Shown: positions 17,051 to 26,183, numbered from the stretch's first letter. The stretch: DNA of 64,000 nucleotides from NAK19 sp034434515 (GCA_034434515.1 DAOTZA010000139.1:1-64000); one strand, 5' to 3'. A program made the numbers and translations. Notes: generated by a model not told the origin, from the sequence alone.

Positions 17051-18670
17051 TTATGGTGAGCTGGTTTCCCGGGAATTGATCGGCAAAGACACCGTGAAAA
17101 TTGTCCCCACACCTACCTGACTGTCGACATGAATGCTACCGCCGTGTTGTTTGAGAATTCGATGAACCAACGATAGACCCAATCCCGTGCCTCTACCCGG
17201 CGCTTTGGTAGTGTAGAAGGGCTCGAAGATACGGTTGAGTTTTTCGGGTGGGATGCCCTTGCCGGTGTCACTCACGATCACCCGCACTTCACTGGATGTG
17301 GCGGAGGTGACAATGCGAATTTCGCGCTCTTCGCTTTGATCGAACGAGTCGATGGCGTTGGCAAGCAAATTCACCCAAACGCCCTGCAAGCGGTCTTGAC
17401 TTGCCATAATTTGGGGCAGATTTTCAGCGGGTTCGTAGATCAGCGTGATGGAGCGCGAAACGAGTTCATGTTGCATGAGTGAGATGGCACGGTTTAAGGT
17501 TTGATTTACGTCGGTGGGTTCAAAGAGATATTCTTCTTTGCGGGCAAGGTCGAGCAAGTTGCGTACTACCTGCGCAGCGCGTTGGCCAGCCCGGGCGATT
17601 AGATCGACCAGTTCCAGTTTATCGGCATCCTCTTTCAGTTCACGTTGGAGCAATTGGGTATTGGCGATGATGGCGGTCAGCGGGTTGTTGATCTCGTGTG
17701 CCAAACCGGCTGCTAATTGTCCCACTGCGGCTAATTTTTCGGATTGTGCCAGGCTTGCCTCCAAGCGGCGTTTTTCGGTCACGTCCTGCTCGAAGAGGAT
17801 CGCCTGGGTGACTTGATTGGCATCATCATAGATCGGATAAGTGCTGATCTCCCACTCCTGAACTTGATCGTCCTTTTGCCATTCGCGCTTGGTGCGCGTG
17901 GTGGTTTTGCCGCCAAAAAGCGATTCGATCACCTTACAATCAGGGCAGATGTCATCATAATTGTACAAAGCTTCGTAGCAACGTCTGCCTACCAGTTCAT
18001 TTGGGGGGATGTTAATGCGTTTGGCGCGATCCATGTTGACGGCAATCAGGTTGTACTTCTTGTCAACGATATACATCGATACAGGGATGCTATCAAAAAG
18101 GGCGCGTAAAATATTGCGCGAGCGCAAGAGTTGCCACTGGTTGACCTCTAAGGTGGCGTTGTCGATTTTCAGTTGGTTGAGCTGGCGCTGCTGGGAAATG
18201 GACTTGGCGAGAATCATCGCCAGCCTGCTAAGCTGTTCCTGATCTGGTTCGGTAAATTGCTCTTTGGGCACATTAAAGAGGGCAATTGCTCCAAGCAATT
18301 CCTCATCCCAGGTTAAGGGCTGGATGTATAAAGTGTCTAAGGGGAGTTCATCTGCCTGAAACCAACTCGGAAGTCGAGAGTGAGTAGGCGCAAAACCGGC
18401 CTCCTGGCTCAGAAGCTGTTTGGCGATGGGATAAGCCTGCCAGTTCGTCTCTGTCCAAAATCGCCAGGTTGGTTTAGCTTCGGGGGATGTTTTCAGTGTT
18501 TGTTCCAAACCGTTGGGACGAATCAGTAGAAGAGCACCTCCATCCGCCCGAAATGCCTGACAAAGGCTTTCGATAAAATCTTCCTGTAGCGAAGCAACTT
18601 CGATGTTTTCCTGGCAAATATAGGTGAGCAGATTGAAGAGCGTAGCCTGGCGTTGAAGTTGCGGAGTCAT
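17051..18670 (-). CDS. GAF-PAS sensor histidine kinase
   Basis: 539 residues, no membrane helix, so cytoplasmic. Order: GAF-like domain (about 10-165), coiled linker, PAS domain (about 195-310; it contains an unusual CYEALYNYDDICPDCKV Cys cluster), HisKA with GQLAAGLAHEINNPLTAII (phosphoacceptor His near 328) and HATPase with NLLANAIDSF, VSDTGKGIPPEKLN and GTGLGLSLVHRIL. All ATP-binding boxes look intact. The gene directly follows the response regulator at 18671, its likely partner. Cys residues in the PAS domain could sense redox or metal, which is speculation. Confidence 0.92.
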   Translation of the reverse strand: MTPQLQRQATLFNLLTYICQENIEVASLQEDFIESLCQAFRADGGALLLIRPNGLEQTLKTSPEAKPTWRFWTETNWQAYPIAKQLLSQEAGFAPTHSRLPSWFQADELPLDTLYIQPLTWDEELLGAIALFNVPKEQFTEPDQEQLSRLAMILAKSISQQRQLNQLKIDNATLEVNQWQLLRSRNILRALFDSIPVSMYIVDKKYNLIAVNMDRAKRINIPPNELVGRRCYEALYNYDDICPDCKVIESLFGGKTTTRTKREWQKDDQVQEWEISTYPIYDDANQVTQAILFEQDVTEKRRLEASLAQSEKLAAVGQLAAGLAHEINNPLTAIIANTQLLQRELKEDADKLELVDLIARAGQRAAQVVRNLLDLARKEEYLFEPTDVNQTLNRAISLMQHELVSRSITLIYEPAENLPQIMASQDRLQGVWVNLLANAIDSFDQSEEREIRIVTSATSSEVRVIVSDTGKGIPPEKLNRIFEPFYTTKAPGRGTGLGLSLVHRILKQHGGSIHVDSQVGVGTIFTVSLPINSRETSSP

Positions 18671-19480
18671 CTAATTCTCGTCGCTTGGATTGATGGTGTA
18701 GCCGTAACCGGGCACTGTGCGGATAAATTTGGGTTGGGAAGGGTCTTCCTCAATCCGTTCGCGCAAGTTTTTGATATGCACGCGGACTAAGTCTGGACTG
18801 CCAGCATCGGAAGGATAATCCCACACTTCGTCGAGTAAACGGGCTGGCGAAAAGATTTGACCTGGATGGCTCATGAGATGATAGAGTAAGTCGTACTGAA
18901 CTGGGGTCAGGCGCAGCCGACCTTTATGCGGCGTGTAGATTTCGTAAGAACGGGTGTCCAGCACATATTCACCCACGATCAGGCAATGTTCCGCTTCAAT
19001 CGCTTTATTTTCAGCGCTGATCTTCTGCAGGATAGATTGAACGCTGGGGGGGAGAACCTCGTTTTTCTTGACCTGGTTATCGGGAGCAAGGATAGTGCGG
19101 GAGCGTTGGCTGCGGCGAAGAATGGCGCGGACGCGCAAGATCAACTCGTCGATATTAAAGGGCTTGCTCAGGTAGTCATCAGCGCCGGCATTGAAACCGG
19201 CGATTTTATCTTCGTCCTTAATTTTGGCCGTCAGGAACAAAATCGGCACATCTTGCAAGGCGGGATCGGCGCGCATCTCGCGGCAGACCGTGTAACCGTC
19301 CATGCCCGGCATGACGACGTCAAGGATCACAATGTCGGGAATGATTTTGCGGGCAATTTTCAGCCCCTCGATACCGCTGTTGGCAACGGTGATCTTAAAT
19401 TCCTCCCCCCGTAGGCTGCGCTCAATGGTGCGGGCGACAATCTCATCGTCTTCGATAACCAGTACATTTTTTGCGCTCAT
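18671..19480 (-). CDS. OmpR/PhoB-family response regulator
   Basis: 269 residues. The receiver domain has acidic residues E10-D12, the phosphoacceptor D54 in PDIVILDVVMPGMDG, and the conserved Lys in DDYLSKPFN. An unusually long linker (about residues 125-165) leads to a winged-helix output domain with LRLTPVQYDLLYHLMSHPGQ and LVRVHIKNLRERIEEDPSQP. It lies between two kinase genes of the same strand; spacing is 0 and 6 bases, so all three are one transcript. Target genes unknown; the flagellar unit downstream is an attractive candidate. Confidence 0.94.
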   Translation of the reverse strand: MSAKNVLVIEDDEIVARTIERSLRGEEFKITVANSGIEGLKIARKIIPDIVILDVVMPGMDGYTVCREMRADPALQDVPILFLTAKIKDEDKIAGFNAGADDYLSKPFNIDELILRVRAILRRSQRSRTILAPDNQVKKNEVLPPSVQSILQKISAENKAIEAEHCLIVGEYVLDTRSYEIYTPHKGRLRLTPVQYDLLYHLMSHPGQIFSPARLLDEVWDYPSDAGSPDLVRVHIKNLRERIEEDPSQPKFIRTVPGYGYTINPSDEN

Positions 19481-19486
19481 CCTTAT

Positions 19487-20974
19487 TTAACCTCCACTTA
19501 AGAATGATACCCGAAAAATCGTTCCTTGTGAATAATCACTTGTGATCGTTATTTCGGCCGTGTGTTGACGAAGGATTTCAAGACAGATGTTGATCTCAAT
19601 CCCATTTCCCCTTCCCCCAAGAGTCTTGAAAAACGTGGTTGCGTTGATCTCTTGTAAATCCTGAGGAGGAATCACGCGACCGTTATCTTGAATGATGACC
19701 TGGGGGAATTCCTCCTGGGAGGTAACAATCCAGATGCGGCCATTCGGAACGCCAGCAACTCCATCTCGGGCAAGGATCAAAAGGTTGACCCAGAGAGCAG
19801 TGAGCTTTTGAGGATTGCCGTAAATGGAGGGCAGGTCTTTGGCAAACCGGGTCTCCAGGGCGATTCCTTCGGCTTTGATTTGTTCCCCGATCAGCGAGAG
19901 GGCTTTCTGCAGGCTTTCGTTGAGGTTGATTTTTTCCTGGACTTCTGTAGGGGAACGGCTGAAGTCGATCAGTTGTTGGACAGCTTTTTGTACCCGCCAG
20001 CCGGCCGCCTCGATTGCCAGGACGGATTCGCGCCCTGGTTGACCAGGGGGAATTTTATTGAGCAAGATTTGCGCTTCGGCGATAATCGTGGTCAAGGGGT
20101 TGTTGATATGGTGAGCAACTCCGGCAGCCAGGTCGCCGATCGCCGCCAGATGGGAGGATTGCTCCAGTTGGCGTTGAGCATTCTGGATGCGTTCTTCCAT
20201 CTTCTTGCGCTGTGTCACATCGCGAATCACATCAATATAACCGATCAAGCGATTGTCAGCGCTCACATCGCGCAGGGGTGCCAGGCGGGAACTGACCCAC
20301 CGTTCCTCCTTCCCGACCATCACTTTTCGCTCAACATCGCCGGGTAGCGTTTTATCTTCGAGCGGAAATGGAGGCAGAGGATTAAATAAGCGGCGATAGA
20401 CTTCCTGAACGGACTTGCCAATGGCTAGATGGGCGGGGAAATTGAAGAGACGTTCTGCTTCGTGATTCCAGTAGGTGATTTTTCCTTCGGTGTCCCAAAC
20501 GACGACCGCGTCGCGCATGTTTTGTAATAAGAGCGCCTGATAGCGGATCTGCTCGTGTTGTTTTTGTAAGGCGCGCTTCAGGCGTTGAGTAGCAACCGCT
20601 TTCTCGATGCGGCGGGGTAAATCCTGCCAGTAGTTGCTCCCTTTGACCAGATAATCGCTGGCACCGCTCTGCAATGCTTGCACGGCAAGCTGTTCGTCCC
20701 CCTGTCCGGTGACCATCAGAACCGGCAGATTAATTTTCCGGTTTTGCAACTGCTCCAGGGCTTCCAGACCCGTCCCGTCCGGCAGGCGATAATCCATCAA
20801 GATCACATCTGCTTTGCTTTCGGGGAGAATTTGCCAGAATTGGCTCAAGGTGCTGGCGGTGCAGATCTCGAATCCTTCCGCTAAGCGCAAGCGTTCGGCA
20901 ACCAGTTGCGCTTGTTGCAGATCATCCTCAACCAGGAGGACGCGAATGGTTAGAGGTAGGGTAGGGTTAGCCAT
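19487..20974 (-). CDS. Receiver-PAS-histidine kinase hybrid with degenerate ATPase boxes
   Basis: 495 residues. An N-terminal REC domain (phosphoacceptor D61 in ADVILMDYRLPDGTGL), a PAS domain (about 150-265), a HisKA-like segment GDLAAGVAHHINNPLTTII and a HATPase domain. The ATPase boxes are degraded: G1 reads DNGRVIPP instead of DxGxG, and G2 reads GRGNGIEI instead of GTGLGL. It may therefore be a weak or inactive kinase that acts as a phospho-sensor or phosphatase. It starts the three-gene two-component set upstream of the flagellar genes. Confidence 0.88.
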   Translation of the reverse strand: MANPTLPLTIRVLLVEDDLQQAQLVAERLRLAEGFEICTASTLSQFWQILPESKADVILMDYRLPDGTGLEALEQLQNRKINLPVLMVTGQGDEQLAVQALQSGASDYLVKGSNYWQDLPRRIEKAVATQRLKRALQKQHEQIRYQALLLQNMRDAVVVWDTEGKITYWNHEAERLFNFPAHLAIGKSVQEVYRRLFNPLPPFPLEDKTLPGDVERKVMVGKEERWVSSRLAPLRDVSADNRLIGYIDVIRDVTQRKKMEERIQNAQRQLEQSSHLAAIGDLAAGVAHHINNPLTTIIAEAQILLNKIPPGQPGRESVLAIEAAGWRVQKAVQQLIDFSRSPTEVQEKINLNESLQKALSLIGEQIKAEGIALETRFAKDLPSIYGNPQKLTALWVNLLILARDGVAGVPNGRIWIVTSQEEFPQVIIQDNGRVIPPQDLQEINATTFFKTLGGRGNGIEINICLEILRQHTAEITITSDYSQGTIFRVSFLSGG

Positions 20975-21199
20975 GATGGTTTCATCTGTTGCAACTCGTG
21001 TGCAATTCTTATGGGGTTATAACTTTGACTTTATCAATAAACCATAAATTCTGCGTAAAGAAGGGCTTGCGATTTTGATAGGTAGGAACAAATAGAGTAG
21101 AGAAGGGCAATGCTTCTCTCTATATCGGTCGCGTAGCGACCTCTCTTCGATTGACGGTGGATAGAAATTGATGGTCTTGACGGGCTATGGGGATGGAAC
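20975..21199. other. Non-coding upstream region of the hybrid kinase gene
   Basis: About 225 bases without a supported gene between the hybrid kinase start and the thrS terminator. A perfect hairpin GGTCGC-gta-GCGACC lies at 21127-21141. A TATAAC-like box on the minus strand near 21018-21023 is a possible -10 for the hybrid kinase, but no convincing -35 box goes with it. Confidence 0.4.
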
Positions 21200-21240
21200 T
21201 AAAAAACAAACCTTGCGGGGCTTTGACGACCCCGCAAGGT
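21200..21240 (-). terminator. Rho-independent terminator of thrS
   Basis: On the minus strand, arm ACCTTGCGGGG (21240-21230), a 9-base loop and arm CCCCGCAAGGT (21220-21210) are followed by TTGTTTTTT (21209-21201). The stem is perfect over 11 bases. It lies 44 bases past the thrS stop codon. Confidence 0.92.
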
Positions 21241-21283
21241 CAGAGGAGAGAAACACAAGGGATTTCGCCGAAGGCGAAGGTTT

Positions 21284-23074
21284 TTATCGATGCGCAGCAA
21301 TGTCTTGCTGAGCGAGTTCAATGAAGGCTTGCAGGCTCATCGGGCCGGGGTTTTCACCCGATCGCAGGCGCAAAGCAACCTGGCCACTCTCCTGTTCTTT
21401 ATCTCCGACCACCAGCATGTAAGGGATTTTTTGAGTTTGGGCATCGCGGATTTTGGCGTTCATCCGTTCGCTGCGCTCATCGATTTGTACTCTTAAGCCG
21501 ACAGCCTTAAGTTGTTCGGCTACCTGGTGAGCATAGGCAAGGTGCCGATCAGCGATGGGGATTAAGACTGCCTGGACTGGCGAGAGCCAGACCGGAAAAG
21601 CCCCGCCAAAATGTTCAATGAGGACACCCATGAAGCGCTCCATCGAACCCAATAAGGCGCGGTGAATCATATACGGGCGATAGGCTTTGCCATCTTCGCC
21701 GATAAACGTGAGGTCGAAACGCTCGGGCAGATTAAAATCGAATTGAATCGTACTGAGTTGCCACTCTCGCCCCAGGGCATCGATCATCTTTAAGTCAATC
21801 TTTGGGCCATAAAAAGCTGCTCCACCTGCATCAACATCATATGACAAACCGGCTCGTTCGAGCGCCATCTTTAGGGCTTGGGTGGCATCTTCCCAGCGAT
21901 CGGCTTCACCAGCCGATTTTTCTGGATCTCGCGTCGAGAGATAGGCGTGAAACTCATTCATCCCGAAGGCTTGTAAAATGTGGAGGCAGAAATTCAGGAC
22001 GCGATCGATCTCTTCGGGCATTTGATCCGGCCTGCAGAAGAGGTGGGCATCATCCTGGGTGAAGCCACGCACACGCATCAAGCCATGCAAGACGCCGCTG
22101 CGTTCATAGCGGTACACAGTACCCCATTCGGCGAGGCGCATGGGCAGATCGCGATAGCTGTGAATCTGGCTCTTGTAAATCATGATATGGAAGGGGCAAT
22201 TCATCGGTTTGAGAAAATACTCCTCCCCTTCGATGTCGATCGGTGCATACATATTTTCCTTATACCAGGCAAGATGACCGCTGGTCTCCCATAACGAAGC
22301 CCGTCCGATGTGAGGGGAATAGACCAGATCGTATCCGTTGGCGAGATGCTCCTGCTTACAATACTCTTCCGCCAGATGACGGATCAAGGCGCCTTTGGGA
22401 TGCCAGAGGATCAACCCGCTGCCGACTTCTTGCGAGGTGCTGAACAAACCCAACTCTTTGCCAAGCCGGCGATGATCACGCTTTTTGGCTTCTTCTAAAC
22501 GCCAGAGGTATTGATCCAGTTCTTCTTTGGTGCGCCAGGCGGTGCCGTAAATCCGTTGCAACATGGGATTTTTTTCATTCCCCCGCCAGTAAGCTCCAGC
22601 CACGTTAATCAGCTTGATGGCTTCTGGGTTAATTTGTGAGGTGTTTTCAACGTGCGGGCCGCGGCAAAGATCCACAAAAGTATCATGGGTATAGATGGAA
22701 ATCTCGGGTTTTTCGGTTAACGGGTTGCCGTGTTCGTCCGTACCGCCTTTTTCTAAATCGTTGATCAGTTCAAGTTTGTAGGGCTGGTCCTTGAAAATTT
22801 GGCGGGCTTCCTCGGCGGTGATCACCTTTTTCTTAAAAGCGTGATTTTGGCGAATGATCTCTTTCATGCGCTGTTCGATCTTTTCCAGATCTTCGGGAGT
22901 CAAGTTGCGCGGCAGGTCAAAGTCGTAGTAGAAACCGTCCTCGATAGCCGGGCCAATGGTATATTTTCCGTCAGGGAACAACTCTAAAACGGCTTGGGCC
23001 ATGACATGGGCGCTTGAGTGGCGGATACGAAAGAGGAGATCGTCATCGGATTTCATTTCGGTTTTTTTATTCAT
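21284..23074 (-). CDS. thrS: Threonyl-tRNA synthetase lacking the TGS domain
   Basis: 596 residues; joins threonine to tRNA-Thr. The start at 23074 is set by GGAGG six bases upstream. The second additional (editing) domain is present (HSSAHVMAQAVLELF at about 19-33, and CRGPHVENT), followed by the class II catalytic core with MNCPFHIMIYKSQIHSYRDL (motif 2 region), MRLAEWGTVYRYERSG and the motif 3 region IHRALLGSMERFMGVLIEHF. The C-terminal anticodon-binding domain holds VQAVLIPIADRHLAYAHQVA. The usual N-terminal TGS domain of about 60 residues is absent. Expression is controlled by the T-box leader upstream. Confidence 0.97.
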   Translation of the reverse strand: MNKKTEMKSDDDLLFRIRHSSAHVMAQAVLELFPDGKYTIGPAIEDGFYYDFDLPRNLTPEDLEKIEQRMKEIIRQNHAFKKKVITAEEARQIFKDQPYKLELINDLEKGGTDEHGNPLTEKPEISIYTHDTFVDLCRGPHVENTSQINPEAIKLINVAGAYWRGNEKNPMLQRIYGTAWRTKEELDQYLWRLEEAKKRDHRRLGKELGLFSTSQEVGSGLILWHPKGALIRHLAEEYCKQEHLANGYDLVYSPHIGRASLWETSGHLAWYKENMYAPIDIEGEEYFLKPMNCPFHIMIYKSQIHSYRDLPMRLAEWGTVYRYERSGVLHGLMRVRGFTQDDAHLFCRPDQMPEEIDRVLNFCLHILQAFGMNEFHAYLSTRDPEKSAGEADRWEDATQALKMALERAGLSYDVDAGGAAFYGPKIDLKMIDALGREWQLSTIQFDFNLPERFDLTFIGEDGKAYRPYMIHRALLGSMERFMGVLIEHFGGAFPVWLSPVQAVLIPIADRHLAYAHQVAEQLKAVGLRVQIDERSERMNAKIRDAQTQKIPYMLVVGDKEQESGQVALRLRSGENPGPMSLQAFIELAQQDIAAHR

Positions 23075-23148
23075 TCCATACCTCCAAATTCAGGTTCAGA
23101 CAATCCAGACTGTTTTCCAAAGGTGGCTAAAAGGTTGATGGAGTAATG

Positions 23149-23178
23149 AAAAAAGCTCTCGCCCCTGGGGCGAGAGCT
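23149..23178 (-). terminator. T-box regulated terminator of the thrS leader
   Basis: On the minus strand the leader ends in AGCTCTCGCCCC (23178-23167 side) and GGGGCGAGAGCT (23165-23154) around a minimal loop, followed by a T-run over 23154-23149. It overlaps in sequence with the antiterminator half, as usual in T-box leaders: the 5' arm follows directly after the T-box motif GGGTGGAACCG. Confidence 0.93.
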
Positions 23179-23396
23179 AACGCTCACACGGTTCCACCCA
23201 GATTGAGCTGATCCGCAGCTCATCTCCTTGCACCGATAACGGGGTGTTCCGTTTCCCTTACTTTGAGCATTGTCGGTTCAGGGTCAGGCTCACGGGTGGT
23301 TTTCGCCCTGGCCTTGTGCAAAGACTTTCAGCCAGTGATCTTTGCTCTCTGGAGCAAGGTGAGCAGGGCTACTCGTCCCGATCTACGCCATTTTTA
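23154..23396 (-). ncRNA. T-box riboswitch leader (threonine) of thrS
   Basis: Read on the minus strand this has the T-box layout: an early AGTA S-turn motif (GGGACGAGTAG near 23380-23370), a Stem I with distal loops, the conserved T-box TGGGTGGAACCG at 23200-23189 and then the terminator. Uncharged tRNA-Thr would stabilise the antiterminator and raise thrS expression. The specifier is probably ACC at 23300-23298 (context GGGCGAAAACCACC), a Thr codon; a second ACC follows at once, so the register is uncertain by three bases. The 5' end lies almost against the tRNA-Val gene. Confidence 0.93.
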
Positions 23397-23397
23397 G

Positions 23398-23471
23398 TGG
23401 GCGGAACAGGGCTCGAACCTGCGACCTCTGCGATGTCAACGCAGTGCTCTAACCAACTGAGCTATCCGCCC
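23398..23471 (-). tRNA. tRNA-Val (anticodon GAC)
   Basis: 74-base cloverleaf. Acceptor stem GGGCGGA/TCCGCCC with discriminator A, D-arm with GCTCAGTTGG, anticodon stem CTGCG/CGCAG around loop TTGACAT (anticodon GAC), and T-arm GGTTCGAGCC. CCA is not encoded. It has its own strong promoter and ends only about 20-25 bases before the T-box Stem I of thrS. Confidence 0.97.
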
Positions 23472-23482
23472 GAATTGATCAA

Positions 23483-23511
23483 ATTATAACTCAGACTTGA
23501 AATGTCTTCAA
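23483..23511 (-). promoter_or_regulatory. Sigma-70 promoter of tRNA-Val (and probably thrS)
   Basis: Minus strand: TTGAAG (23511-23506), 17-base spacer, TATAAT (23488-23483), 11 bases before the tRNA. No second promoter fits between the tRNA end and the T-box leader, so this promoter is the best candidate for thrS as well. Confidence 0.85.
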
Positions 23512-23621
23512 GGGAAAATCTGGTCTGTCGATGGAAGATGAATATTTTGTAAAGTTGCTAGGCGTGCGTTGCCACTCGGGAATGGGGGGTGACCTCTAAC
23601 TTGTGGAGCGGGAGGCACGGG

Positions 23622-24377
23622 TCAGGTACAGAAATCCCACAGCCATTGAGCAATCCAATTGGGCTGTTCTAACACGACCATGTGCCCGCTGTTGGGGATG
23701 ATTTCAAAGTGCGCATTCGCCAGCTTTTTCGCCAGCTCTTGGGCGCCAGGAATGGGTGTCATGCGGTCGAATTCACCAGTTAGAATCAGAGCGGGTTGCT
23801 TAATTTTATCCAATTCTCCAGAGAGATCAAACCGGTTGCAAGCTGCCAGGTCTTGATATAGCGTGTGGGGATGATTGTCGAGCAACCTGCGGGCGGTGAG
23901 TTCTTTGAGTCGTTGGGATGTGCCAGGGGCAAAAGACCATTTGATGAGCAATTCAACCGCGCGGGGTAAGGTATCAGGCTGGGCGGCAAGTTCCAACAGC
24001 ACAGGATTGACCGCTAAGCGCGCTGCGCTGCCAATCAAGACCACCTTGCGCACCCGCTGAGGCGCCTGAAGGGCAAGCAGTAAACTGATAGCTCCACCCA
24101 TCGAATGGCCGCAGACATCGACTTGCTGCAACCTGAGACCATCCAACCAGTTCAGCAGGCTGTTAGCTACTTCCTCCAGGGTTTGAAATGCCAGGGCATC
24201 TGATTTGCCATGATTGGGTAGGTCTGGAGCAAGCACGGTTTTATGCGCCAGACGGCGCACTTGTGGCGGCCAGGATAAACTCATTCCACCTGCGCCATGA
24301 ATCAAGAGCAGGGGCGGGAAAGACGATGTCTGGCGTGGTTGAGAGAGAGTGTAGAAGATGCCTGAAAAGTTGGGCAA
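23622..24377 (-). CDS. Alpha/beta hydrolase
   Basis: 251 residues, cytoplasmic. The catalytic triad is visible: nucleophile S92 in GHSMGG, acid D204 in TGEFDRMTP and base H232 in NSGHMVVLEQPN. The oxyanion-loop motif LLLIHGAGG is at 23-31. Such proteins include esterases, lactonases and C-C hydrolases; the substrate cannot be told. The start is a TTG at 24377 supported by a strong AGGAGG nine bases upstream. It lies 15 bases after the histidine kinase gene and is probably co-transcribed. Confidence 0.9.
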   Translation of the reverse strand: MPNFSGIFYTLSQPRQTSSFPPLLLIHGAGGMSLSWPPQVRRLAHKTVLAPDLPNHGKSDALAFQTLEEVANSLLNWLDGLRLQQVDVCGHSMGGAISLLLALQAPQRVRKVVLIGSAARLAVNPVLLELAAQPDTLPRAVELLIKWSFAPGTSQRLKELTARRLLDNHPHTLYQDLAACNRFDLSGELDKIKQPALILTGEFDRMTPIPGAQELAKKLANAHFEIIPNSGHMVVLEQPNWIAQWLWDFCT

Positions 24378-24392
24378 AGTGCTTCTCCTCCT

Positions 24393-26144
24393 TTAGCTGA
24401 ACGTTCCTTTTTTCAGCCGGTCAGCGGCGTTCTCGGTGAGGGGTATCCATACCCGCACAGCCGTGCCCTGATTCGGTTTTGAGTCGATTTGAAACAATCC
24501 GTTGACCAGCTCGGTTCGTTCACGCATGTTGACCATGCCAAGACTGCCGCGCTGATCGTAGCCACTGGCAAGGTCAACTGGATCAAAACCAACTCCATCA
24601 TCCACAATTTCTAATATGAGAATGTCCTGAGCGGCGAAATGCAAGCGCACCCAAATATGATCGGCTTTGGCGTGTTTGCGGGCGTTATTGACGGCTTCTT
24701 CAGCGATGGCAAAAATGACGCTTTGTTTATTGATCTCCAGATCCTGGATGGTGGCGGGGTCGGCTTGCACGATGACTTTTTGATTATAGGTTTCCAGCAT
24801 TTTTTCTGCCATGGCTTGTAAAGCAGCAATTAAGCCTTGCGATTCGAGCACCAGGGGACGCAATGTAAAAAGCATGTGTCGAATCTCTTTTGTCGTGCGG
24901 CGAGCTAGCTCTTCGATTTTGTATAATTCTTCGGCGGTTGCCCGCGGATCGCGCTCGAGCAAGCGTCGGGCAAAATTAACTCGCATGGCAAGGGCTGAGA
25001 CCGATTGCGTTGGTCCATCGTGTAAATCCCGGGCTAATTTTTTGCGGGCTTCTTCCTGAATCTCGAATATGCGCTCTTTCTCCTGCTCCAACTGTTGATA
25101 AAGCAAAGCGTTTTCAATGGCAACCATGGCCTGGTTGGCAATGACCTGCAAGATTTCACACCTTTCAGCGGTGAAATAATCCGCCTGAGGATGGGCATAA
25201 AGTAACAATCCATACACTTGCAAGCCTTTGCGTAATGGCAGCAGATAAACGACGTTACACTGACGGAGGGCAACCGCTCTGCTCAATTCCGGGTCGCGCA
25301 TTGGCTGGTATTGCAGGGTAGGTTGATCGTTTTCGAGGGCGCTATGCAGAATCTTGCTGTTCAAAGAAAAGTTAATTCGCTGATCGGCAGGGGTGAAATG
25401 GCGGGCTGTGACAATGCGCAATTGCGCTTTACCATTCTTCTCCTCCTCGACCATCAACACCGCCGAGACTAAGCGGTTTTCTGAGCCGTCGTCGGATAGA
25501 AGCGCCTGCGTACTGGTATCCAGAGCTGTTTCGAGCACCTGTTGATAATTCAAGGTGGCGCTGAGGGTGTTGATCAGCCGATACAAGGCTTTGCGCCGTT
25601 CGGTTTCGATCTCATGGCGAGAAGCGTCGTTAGCTTTTGATGAGGGCGACTTCTGAACGAGGCGCTGCCGGATGCGGAACAACAGAAAGCCAATTGCTCC
25701 GCCAAGCAGCAGGTAAAGGATTGAGTAAGTCAGCATCAGAACCAGATAGGGGGAGACAACCGCCCGGTCAAATAACAACCATCCTGACAGGAGCAGGTTC
25801 AAGATGACTATTCCAACCAGCCCGTAGAGCGGCAGGTTCAGCGCCGCGCTCAAGAAAGGCAGGATGGAAAACCAACCGAGGGCATAGAATTGATCTCCGC
25901 TGAGCCATAAAATTGCGGCACTGACGAGAAAATCCAGGGCAACGCTTCCAATTCGTCCGGCGCGGGTGAAGACGGAAGAAGTCAGCCAGAAGGGAAATCC
26001 CAAATTCAGGAGACTGTAAGAGAATAAAATAAGTTTACCGGGAAGAGAGAGTTCACCGAGAAGAGTAAGCAACAAGAAAAACATCCAGCGCAAGCTGATG
26101 CTTAGCAGATCCCACAAGGTTAACGGAGTTCTAGAACGGTTCAT
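24393..26144 (-). CDS. Membrane GAF sensor kinase of the NarL/DesK type
   Basis: 583 residues. Four or five membrane helices (residues 10-165), a GAF domain (about 185-345), then HisKA_3 with KLARDLHDGPTQSVSALAMR (phosphoacceptor His in DLHDG) and a HATPase with FAIAEEAVNNARKHAKADHI, DDGVGFDP and GSLGMVNMRERTELVNG. These kinases pair with NarL/FixJ regulators, none of which is present nearby, so this is an orphan within the window. The signal is unknown. Confidence 0.92.
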   Translation of the reverse strand: MNRSRTPLTLWDLLSISLRWMFFLLLTLLGELSLPGKLILFSYSLLNLGFPFWLTSSVFTRAGRIGSVALDFLVSAAILWLSGDQFYALGWFSILPFLSAALNLPLYGLVGIVILNLLLSGWLLFDRAVVSPYLVLMLTYSILYLLLGGAIGFLLFRIRQRLVQKSPSSKANDASRHEIETERRKALYRLINTLSATLNYQQVLETALDTSTQALLSDDGSENRLVSAVLMVEEEKNGKAQLRIVTARHFTPADQRINFSLNSKILHSALENDQPTLQYQPMRDPELSRAVALRQCNVVYLLPLRKGLQVYGLLLYAHPQADYFTAERCEILQVIANQAMVAIENALLYQQLEQEKERIFEIQEEARKKLARDLHDGPTQSVSALAMRVNFARRLLERDPRATAEELYKIEELARRTTKEIRHMLFTLRPLVLESQGLIAALQAMAEKMLETYNQKVIVQADPATIQDLEINKQSVIFAIAEEAVNNARKHAKADHIWVRLHFAAQDILILEIVDDGVGFDPVDLASGYDQRGSLGMVNMRERTELVNGLFQIDSKPNQGTAVRVWIPLTENAADRLKKGTFS

Positions 26145-26183
26145 TTCGTCCTGATCCGCGTTGATTCAAACACACTTTTCGAT

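Noticed and set aside
19688..20347. Plus-strand open frame of about 220 codons
   Set aside because: Antisense to the hybrid kinase gene; composition reflects the complement of its codons.
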